Shown piece by piece: positions 1 to 5,323 of a DNA stretch of 5,323 bases. This DNA comes from Bacteroidetes bacterium 4572_112 (GTDB lineage Bacteria > Bacteroidota > Bacteroidia > Bacteroidales > UBA1556). The stretch spans positions 1 through 5,323 of the forward strand of contig NIUZ01000144.1 of NCBI GenBank assembly GCA_002254285.1. Direction: 5' to 3'. Each line of letters starts with the position of its first letter. Positions within the stretch are counted from its first letter, which is position 1. Made by a program: the position numbers and the translations under genes. The notes under the pieces are model-generated. The model did no database searches. It was not told where the DNA came from and worked only from the letters and a program-made list of their open reading frames with translations.

Positions 1-1904
1 TTAAACATTTGTCCACCACCAGCTCCACAGCAAAGTGCATTATCTTTATTGCGAGGCATTTCCTTAATAATAGCTCCCATATTAGTCAATAATTCACGAG
101 GTGCTTCATATTCGCCATTTCCTCTGCCAAGGTAACAAGGATCGTGGTAAGTTATGGTTTTGCCTGCTAATTTCTTTCCTAAGTTAAGCTTGCCATCCTT
201 CATCATGCGAGCAAGGAATTGAGTATGATGCTCAACTTCATAATTACCACCAAGTTCAGGATATTCGTTCTTTATTATATTGAAATCGTGAGGGTCGCAA
301 GTGATTATCTTCTTCACTTCGTATGCGTTCATTACCTCAATATTCATCATTGCTTGCATCTGATAAGTAAACTCATTACCTGAGCGTTTTGCAATATCTC
401 CAGTGTCGCTTTCTTCAGCTCCAAGTATGGCATAATCAATACCTAGGTGATTAAGCACTTTGGTAAATTCTATACTAATATTCTTAGCTCTACGGTCAAA
501 ACTACCTGCCGAGCCAACCCAGAAAAGATATTCTGGCTTTTTGCCTTGAGCAAATAAATCGCCATACATAGGTACATCAATTTTTTCGCCTTTAGACTCT
601 ACTTCCATTGCCCAATTTCCACGGTCGTCAGCAGGGAACTGCCAAGGTGCTCCGTTATTCTCAATATTGGTATTTGCAGCAGCCAAAGGACCTGGTACTG
701 ATGATTCTTCCATATAAAGGAAGCGGCGTAATTCTGTAATAATTGCAGGCTGGTCAATTTCCACAGGGCAAGCCTCGGTACAAGCATTACAGCTAGTACA
801 AGCCCAAAGTTCTTCGTCGGTAATATAATCGTGTAATAAACTTCCCTCTATTTGTGCTTGGTCTCCTTCTTTAAGGATTTTGTTGCCCACAAGCTCTAAT
901 CTGTCGCGAGTATCCATTATTACTTTACGAGGCGATAATTTCTTTCCTGTAAGATTTGCTGGACAGACCGCAGTACAACGACCACACTCTGTACAAGTAT
1001 ACGAATCCATCAGGCTTTTCCAATTCAGATCTCTAACATCCTTTGCTCCAAATGTTGCAATTTCGCCTTCTGCTCCTCCGTCATCCTGAATAAGTCCCAT
1101 GGCTATTTTTACCTCTTGAGTTACAGCGCTCATATTACTAATATATGTGCGTGGCTTAAGTTTTGAGTAAAATACATTTGGGAAAGCAAGAAATACGTGG
1201 AAATGCTTTGAAAATGGAATATAATTAAGAAAAGCAAATATTCCTACAATATGAAACCACCATGTGAATCGTTCAATTAGAACAAGGCTTGAATCAGCTA
1301 ATCCGCTATAAAGTGGAATAAGGAATGAGCTTATTGGTAAAGCTCCTGTTAGTGCTTCGGCATAATGTCCGTATTCGCGACCTTGAAGAATTTGATCGCT
1401 GGCATTCATGCTTAAGAAAGCAAACATTAATAAAATCTCTGAAATAAGAATAATATTTGCATCAAGTGTAGGCCAGCTAGTCATCTCAGCACTTTTGAAA
1501 CGCTTTACTTGAATAATATTTCTTCGAATAAGAAAGGTGATACATGCAATAATTACCATAAGTGCAAATATCTCTACCATTGATGCTAGGTAATGATAAA
1601 ATGGCAAAAAGCTCAATGCTCTATGGGTGCCGAATATACCATCAATAAATATCTCAAGCATTTCAATATTTACAAGGATAAAGCCCACGTAAACCATTAT
1701 ATGTAGAATTCCTGCTACTGGTTTCTTGATCATTTTAGATTGACCAATGGCCACAAAGAACATTTTCTTCCATCTTTCGGAAGAGTTATCTGTTCGATCA
1801 ATGTCTTTTCCCAAATTTATGTGGAAACGTATTTTTTTAATGCTTTTTGCAAACATGAAAACTGTTGCAGCAAATACAATGATGAAAATAATACTTGAAA
1901 TCAT
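1..1904 (-). CDS. Membrane-bound Fe-S oxidoreductase (NarI-like membrane region, 4Fe-4S dicluster, HdrD-like CCG region), 3' end cut off by the window
   Basis: The frame is open from an ATG at 1904 to the window edge (634 codons); an in-frame TAA at 1931-1929 leaves this as the first ATG, and starting here keeps the first membrane segment (residues 1-22). Further hydrophobic segments lie near 64-88, 104-127, 148-167 and 214-230. His68, His218, His234 and His236 in or near them are possible haem b ligands, as in NarI/HdrE-like subunits. Two ferredoxin-type motifs follow: CTECGRCTAVCP (Cys304, 307, 310, 314) and CTSCNACTEACP (Cys369, 372, 375, 379). From about residue 440 comes the CCG region. 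Its second motif is visible as HDPCYLGRG (Cys590) and CCGAGG (Cys625-626), with the closing CxxC beyond the window. The first motif lacks its cysteines: GSAGSFD (Ser465), EESDTGD (Asp500), CDPHDF (Asp537, Asp540). Related proteins pass electrons between a soluble donor, such as electron-transfer flavoprotein, and menaquinone at the inner membrane; that role and the partner here are inferred. In Bacteroidota I recall the two halves as separate genes of about 440 and 260 codons; here they are joined near residues 433-446. Confidence 0.9.
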   Translation of the reverse strand, partial: MISSIIFIIVFAATVFMFAKSIKKIRFHINLGKDIDRTDNSSERWKKMFFVAIGQSKMIKKPVAGILHIMVYVGFILVNIEMLEIFIDGIFGTHRALSFLPFYHYLASMVEIFALMVIIACITFLIRRNIIQVKRFKSAEMTSWPTLDANIILISEILLMFAFLSMNASDQILQGREYGHYAEALTGALPISSFLIPLYSGLADSSLVLIERFTWWFHIVGIFAFLNYIPFSKHFHVFLAFPNVFYSKLKPRTYISNMSAVTQEVKIAMGLIQDDGGAEGEIATFGAKDVRDLNWKSLMDSYTCTECGRCTAVCPANLTGKKLSPRKVIMDTRDRLELVGNKILKEGDQAQIEGSLLHDYITDEELWACTSCNACTEACPVEIDQPAIITELRRFLYMEESSVPGPLAAANTNIENNGAPWQFPADDRGNWAMEVESKGEKIDVPMYGDLFAQGKKPEYLFWVGSAGSFDRRAKNISIEFTKVLNHLGIDYAILGAEESDTGDIAKRSGNEFTYQMQAMMNIEVMNAYEVKKIITCDPHDFNIIKNEYPELGGNYEVEHHTQFLARMMKDGKLNLGKKLAGKTITYHDPCYLGRGNGEYEAPRELLTNMGAIIKEMPRNKDNALCCGAGGGQMF

Positions 1905-2089
1905 TATTCTTAAGTTTTTAAGTGAACGTTATTGGATAGGTATAACTATCGCTTTCTTTATGTAATTGATTTGTGTTAATTGAGCCGCTAAGTTAAGAAA
2001 AAAAGGTATGCGTGCGTACTAATATTCAATTTTAATAAAGTGAACATTCGTCATATTTTTACGGCATTACAAAGTTAAGAATATTTTTG
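1905..2089. other. Intergenic region upstream of the Fe-S oxidoreductase gene
   Basis: This AT-rich stretch separates the stop codon of the surface-protein gene from the start of the Fe-S gene. Its upstream edge holds the promoter candidate given separately. Two short direct repeats are visible: aagttaagaa at 1990-1999 and 2072-2081, and aagtgaac at 1920-1927 and 2038-2045. A small dyad, gatag-N6-ctatc, lies at 1935-1950, about 30 bases ahead of the start codon. No purine-rich Shine-Dalgarno sequence precedes the ATG, which is common in Bacteroidota. No strong terminator hairpin is visible for the upstream gene, and no RNA gene is recognisable. Confidence 0.6.
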
Positions 2090-2098
2090 TTATCGCAA
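2070..2098 (-). promoter_or_regulatory. Candidate Bacteroidota-type promoter for the Fe-S oxidoreductase gene
   Basis: On the minus strand TAACTTTG (2077-2070) matches the Bacteroidota -7 consensus TAnnTTTG exactly. A TTG (2098-2096) lies 18 bases upstream, inside the accepted -33 spacing. The TTG sits in the penultimate sense codon of the surface-protein gene, so the promoter would overlap the end of that gene. Transcription would begin near 2063 and leave a leader of roughly 160 bases before the ATG at 1904. This is a pattern match only; short AT-rich matches also arise by chance. Confidence 0.45.
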
Positions 2099-5000
2099 TA
2101 AAGTAACATTGCCTGTAATTATTTTGTGAACATTGTACTTATCGTTATATCTAATGATATAGGTAAATACTGCAGGGTAAAGCTCTTTGCCTGTAAGATA
2201 GTGGTTTCCGTCCCAATGATTAGCATATACAGTTGATGTATAAACAATACTTCCCCAGCGTTCGTAAATAATAATTTCATAGGTTTCTTGAATGAAATCT
2301 TCGCCAATTGGGATAAATACATCATTAACACCATCACCATTTGGGCTAAATCCTGTTGGTACATAAAACCCCGGGCTGTTGTCAATTTCAACTATTCTTG
2401 ATGTGGTATCAGTACAGCTATGTTCATTAATAACTGTTTGTAATACTCTATAATATCCTCTGTCTAGGAAAGTGTGAAATGGATATTGATCTGTAGAATA
2501 ATTTAATCCACCACTATTTGGATCACCGAAATCCCATTCCCAATCTACAGCTCCTGCCGAACGATCTACAAAATCTATTTCAGGATTGTCGTAATGTGAT
2601 ACTGGACGATTTACAAAGAAATCAGCAGTTGGTTTTGGCCAAACATTAAGCATTGAATTTACAACAGTTGACCCTGGGCAACCTTCGTTACTTATCACAT
2701 TCAACGAAACACTAAAAGAACCAGGAACTAAATATATGTAAATAGGGTTTTGTAAATTTGAGGTATCACTACCCATGGCCAAAGGGTCGCCAAAATTCCA
2801 TTTATAATATGCCATTCCATTAGGCATACCCTCGAACTGTACTGGCAGCGAGTCACAAGTGTTTGTGTCTAATGAGAATATAGTTGGTTCAGGATTTTGA
2901 TATACAGTAATTTGTGTGGTGTCGGGGTATGAGGTGCAGCCATTTTCTGTAATATCTAATGTAATATCATATACGCCGCTATTGTCCCATTTTAGATAAT
3001 GAGTCTGTATTCCTGCTCCTGATAATACATGTGCAGAGCCAAAGTTCCAATTAGTGATAGCATTTAATGAGGCATTACCAAAGTAATCTATCTTAGAACT
3101 ATCTGAACTACATATTGGAGATTCGGAAACTAAAGTGCATGTTGGGCGAAGATTTACAAAAATATTAGAAGTATCATAGCCTTTACATCCTTTATCGTCA
3201 GTATATATAGCAGAATATTGCTGAAATGTCATTGGTGAAACAAAAGGATCAACTATTGTTGCCCCATTTGACCATATAATTGATTGAAAAGGATGATTAT
3301 ATGTTGCAAATAATTGTATGGAATCATCAGTACAAATAGTGTCAATACTCGGAGTAATATTTAATATTGGGTTTTCGAATACTGTAACAAGTCTCTGAGC
3401 ATCATTTATACAACCATTAATATCAGTAGCAGTTATTGAGTATGAGCTTATAGTTATAGGTGATACATTTATGGTGTTTTGACTAGAATTATTGCTCCAA
3501 TTATACGTGCTAATATTAATATTGCTATTCAAACTCAATGTAATATTATCGCCTATACAGATTTTTGCCGGATTGGGATCTATACTTATTATCGGTAAAT
3601 CGTTTACAAATACAATGGTATTGCTTTCTCCTACACATCCTATGCTATCTGTTGCTGAAACAGTATAAGTTGTAGTTGTAATTGGCGTTACATTTATATT
3701 CTGTGCATTTTCACCAGTAGACCAAAGAAAACTCAATGGATTGCTTGTAGCTATTACGCTTAATGCAGAAGTGTCGCCAATACATATTGTTTGCGGAACT
3801 GCAAATGCACTTAAATTTGGTAAATCATTCACCAATATATCTACGCTATCGTGATTTATACAACCAATACTATCGACTACTGTTAAATAATATGTAGTAT
3901 CATGCTCTGGCCATTCGCTAATAGTGCTTATTGTACTTCCTGTATTCCAATTGTATGTAACCACAGGGAAGCCTGTTATTGAGCTAATATCAATAGTGTC
4001 GCCAATACAAATATGAGTATCGAGAGCGATAATATTGAGCGGAACTATGGGCTGAACTCTCACAAAAGCAGTAATTGTATCGGAGCAGCCAATTGAGTCG
4101 GTGGCAATAAGTGTATATGTGCTATTATTTAGAGGGTGGACTGTTATATTAGGACTTGTTTGTCCATTGCTCCATAAATAGTTAATATTAGATAATGGGC
4201 TAGATGATACTAAATGTGCTGTATCATTATAGCATATTACCGTGTCAATGGTTGATATATTTAACTGTGGAAATGGGTTTACTTGTATAAATAAATCGGT
4301 ACTGTCAATACATCCGTAAATATTTTCTCCAATCATTGTGTAAGTAGTGTCATTAGCCGGATTATCACTTACACTTTGTGCAATTGTTCCATCTCCCCAT
4401 GTCATTATTGTTGAACTAAAATTGCTATGTCCTGTTAATGTGACTAGGTGATTCGAACAGAATAAACTATCTGATGACGAAATTGACAGTATTGGAAGCG
4501 GATTTACAATTATTTCTAAAGTGTCGGTATTCTTACATAAGTTGGTATCAATTCCTTCAATATAATAGGTAATTGTATCTAAAGTGGTGCAGATTACACT
4601 ATTGCCTACAGTATCAGAAATGCTGTTATTAGGCCACCATGAATAAGTATATGCGCCATTGGCAAATAGTGTGGTTGAGTCGCCATAGCATATTGTTGTG
4701 TCATTTGCAGATAGAACTACATTAGGCAATTGCCTAATACTGACAAGCGAAGTATCGTTATTTATACAACCCAAACTATCGGTTCCTTCTACAATATAAG
4801 ATGTTGGAATAATTGGAAATACATTTACCGAATCACCAATTAATGTGTTTATTGTTGGGCTAGTATTCCATGCATATGTCAATGCTCCTGATGCAATAAG
4901 TGAGGTAGTATCATTAATACAAATCCATGTTGGTGACGGATTTATCTGCACATTAGGCAGTGCCAATACAGTTATATCCACATCAATACTATCCATGCAA

Positions 5001-5323
5001 CCAAAGGCATCATAAACTTTTACTAGGTAATTCTCATCTGCCAAAGGCGAAGCAATTACGCTGTCGTTATTATCTACCGAAAGACTAGTAGCTGGCGACC
5101 ATAAATAAGTAATACCACCGCCAGCAATTATCAATGTTGAGTCGCCAAAGCAGATGCTATCTTTGGGGCTGATTATTGGTGTAAATTCTGGATGAACAAT
5201 AATATTTACAGTATCGTAATTATAGCAATTATTACTACTGAAACCTCTTACAACATAGCTTGTATCCACTAAAGGAGAAGCCCAAATAGAGTCTCCGGTA
5301 TTTGGATTAAGAGCATAAATCGG
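2090..5323 (-). CDS. Giant secreted surface protein with Ig-like and PKD modules and a type B T9SS sorting domain, 5' end cut off by the window
   Basis: The frame is open from the window edge at 5323 to a TAA at 2092-2090, giving 1077 visible codons. A GTG at 5269 could be mistaken for a start, but the frame continues upstream with 18 codons that fit the same repeat family (GDSIWASPLVDTSY), so the true start and signal peptide are outside. Order of parts: one partial and nine complete Ig-like modules (CHU_C-associated type, hallmarks ICxGD near the start and DSxGC later), three PKD-type modules (NWNFG, YKWNFGDP, WEWDFGDP), then the sorting domain. The likely route is Sec export followed by T9SS passage across the outer membrane, ending on the cell surface or in the medium. 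Proteins of this build usually act as adhesins or matrix components; no catalytic domain is visible, so adhesion is an inference. Each Ig-like module carries two cysteines about 50 residues apart, suggesting one disulfide per module. The next gene downstream is on the same strand but appears to have its own promoter. Confidence 0.93.
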   Translation of the reverse strand, partial: PIYALNPNTGDSIWASPLVDTSYVVRGFSSNNCYNYDTVNIIVHPEFTPIISPKDSICFGDSTLIIAGGGITYLWSPATSLSVDNNDSVIASPLADENYLVKVYDAFGCMDSIDVDITVLALPNVQINPSPTWICINDTTSLIASGALTYAWNTSPTINTLIGDSVNVFPIIPTSYIVEGTDSLGCINNDTSLVSIRQLPNVVLSANDTTICYGDSTTLFANGAYTYSWWPNNSISDTVGNSVICTTLDTITYYIEGIDTNLCKNTDTLEIIVNPLPILSISSSDSLFCSNHLVTLTGHSNFSSTIMTWGDGTIAQSVSDNPANDTTYTMIGENIYGCIDSTDLFIQVNPFPQLNISTIDTVICYNDTAHLVSSSPLSNINYLWSNGQTSPNITVHPLNNSTYTLIATDSIGCSDTITAFVRVQPIVPLNIIALDTHICIGDTIDISSITGFPVVTYNWNTGSTISTISEWPEHDTTYYLTVVDSIGCINHDSVDILVNDLPNLSAFAVPQTICIGDTSALSVIATSNPLSFLWSTGENAQNINVTPITTTTYTVSATDSIGCVGESNTIVFVNDLPIISIDPNPAKICIGDNITLSLNSNINISTYNWSNNSSQNTINVSPITISSYSITATDINGCINDAQRLVTVFENPILNITPSIDTICTDDSIQLFATYNHPFQSIIWSNGATIVDPFVSPMTFQQYSAIYTDDKGCKGYDTSNIFVNLRPTCTLVSESPICSSDSSKIDYFGNASLNAITNWNFGSAHVLSGAGIQTHYLKWDNSGVYDITLDITENGCTSYPDTTQITVYQNPEPTIFSLDTNTCDSLPVQFEGMPNGMAYYKWNFGDPLAMGSDTSNLQNPIYIYLVPGSFSVSLNVISNEGCPGSTVVNSMLNVWPKPTADFFVNRPVSHYDNPEIDFVDRSAGAVDWEWDFGDPNSGGLNYSTDQYPFHTFLDRGYYRVLQTVINEHSCTDTTSRIVEIDNSPGFYVPTGFSPNGDGVNDVFIPIGEDFIQETYEIIIYERWGSIVYTSTVYANHWDGNHYLTGKELYPAVFTYIIRYNDKYNVHKIITGNVTLLR
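2093..2377 (-). other. Type B T9SS C-terminal sorting domain (gliding-motility-associated C-terminal domain, CHU_C)
   Basis: The last 95 residues carry the family signature in order: YVPTGFSPNGDGVNDVF, then IIIYERWGSIVY, then HWDGN, then the final GNVTLLR directly before the stop. This domain directs the protein through the type IX secretion system of Bacteroidota. Type B domains differ from the type A form in sequence and often depend on a PorP/SprF-like partner; no such partner gene is in this window. Length and motif order are normal for the family, so the sorting signal looks functional. Confidence 0.93.
2378..3145 (-). other. Three PKD-type modules of the surface protein
   Basis: The approximate spans are 3145-2894, 2893-2636 and 2635-2378. 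Each has the PKD core in the form W-x-F/W-D-F-G: NWNFG in the first, YKWNFGDP in the second and WEWDFGDP in the third. Each also has a strand such as GVYDITLDI or GSFSVSLNV followed by a cysteine (ENGC, NEGC, EHSC). The first keeps an Ig-like opening (PICSSDSS) and looks intermediate between the two module types; the third has lost the opening cysteine. PKD modules are usually rigid spacers or protein/carbohydrate contacts in surface proteins. Confidence 0.82.
3143..5323 (-). repeat. Tandem array of Ig-like protein modules (one partial plus nine complete) within the surface protein
   Basis: The first cysteine codon of successive modules has its first base at 5152, 4921, 4690, 4459, 4234, 4009, 3784, 3559 and 3334. 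The steps are therefore 231, 231, 231, then 225 five times, and a further 222 to the equivalent cysteine of the first PKD-type module at 3112. Modules of 77 residues (numbers 1-3, plus the partial one at 5183-5323) share a GDSV/DSV-xxxP pattern before the Y-x-V strand. The shorter ones (4-9, mostly 75 residues) mostly share YxWSxG and an IxVxP pattern. Identity is mainly at the protein level; the DNA copies have diverged and share only short runs such as gtgtcgccaataca at 3771 and 3996. This is old internal duplication rather than a recent DNA repeat. Confidence 0.88.

Noticed and set aside
599..787. 62-codon minus-strand frame inside the Fe-S gene
   Set aside because: Out-of-frame shadow of the conserved dicluster/linker coding sequence, with no recognisable motif.
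880..1089. 69-codon plus-strand reading frame
   Set aside because: It lies opposite the 4Fe-4S motif region of the Fe-S gene, which has clear family conservation; the plus-strand product has no recognisable features.
1747..1965. 72-codon plus-strand reading frame reaching into the intergenic region
   Set aside because: Most of it is antisense to the N-terminal membrane region of the Fe-S gene, and its hydrophobic character is explained by AT-rich antisense of membrane-segment codons.
1998..2019. Possible terminator: gtatgcgtgcgtac (2006-2019) followed on the minus strand by seven T
   Set aside because: The palindrome is imperfect and its centre is too tight; allowing a real loop leaves only about four pairs with a mismatch, too weak to call.
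2019..2054. Eleven-codon upstream reading frame in the Fe-S gene leader (ATG at 2054, TAG at 2021-2019, minus strand)
   Set aside because: Very short, with no ribosome-binding signal and no amino-acid bias suggesting attenuation; expected by chance.
2119..2391. 90-codon minus-strand frame inside the sorting-domain coding region
   Set aside because: The overlapping frame encodes an intact type B sorting domain; this one is a shadow.
3143..5182. Regular 225-231 base periodicity considered as a DNA-level repeat or CRISPR-like array
   Set aside because: The period matches protein modules in an open frame, and the DNA copies are diverged; there are no short identical repeats with unique spacers.

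Overview
The window comes from an AT-rich genome that is almost certainly a member of the Bacteroidota. Two things point there. The large protein ends in a C-terminal domain of the CHU_C / gliding-motility type, which is the type B sorting signal of the type IX secretion system (T9SS) and is restricted to this phylum. The other gene resembles the membrane-bound Fe-S oxidoreductase common in Bacteroidota, and a match to the phylum-specific promoter pattern TTG-N18-TAnnTTTG lies in front of it. Genus or family cannot be settled from this window.

Layout: both genes read on the minus strand and both run off the window. Reading in the direction of transcription, positions 5323 to 2090 hold the 3' part of a very large secreted, modular surface protein (1077 visible codons, 5' end missing). 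It consists of one partial and nine complete Ig-like modules of nearly constant length, then three PKD-type modules, then the type B sorting domain. Next comes a 185-base intergenic stretch (1905-2089) with a candidate promoter at its upstream edge. From 1904 to 1 lies a membrane-anchored iron-sulfur oxidoreductase (634 visible codons, 3' end missing), with an N-terminal membrane region, two complete 4Fe-4S motifs and a C-terminal CCG (HdrD-like) region.

The two genes are probably not one functional unit: one product is exported to the cell surface or medium, the other is an inner-membrane electron carrier that probably feeds or drains the menaquinone pool. A plausible promoter between them supports separate transcription.

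The most unusual point is in the Fe-S protein. What I remember as two adjacent Bacteroidota genes (a membrane/dicluster protein and a CCG protein) is here one continuous reading frame. All four cysteines expected in the first CCG motif are also replaced (Ser465, Asp500, Asp537, Asp540), while the surrounding sequence and the visible part of the second CCG motif (Cys590, Cys625, Cys626) are intact. I found no RNA genes, mobile elements or CRISPR arrays.
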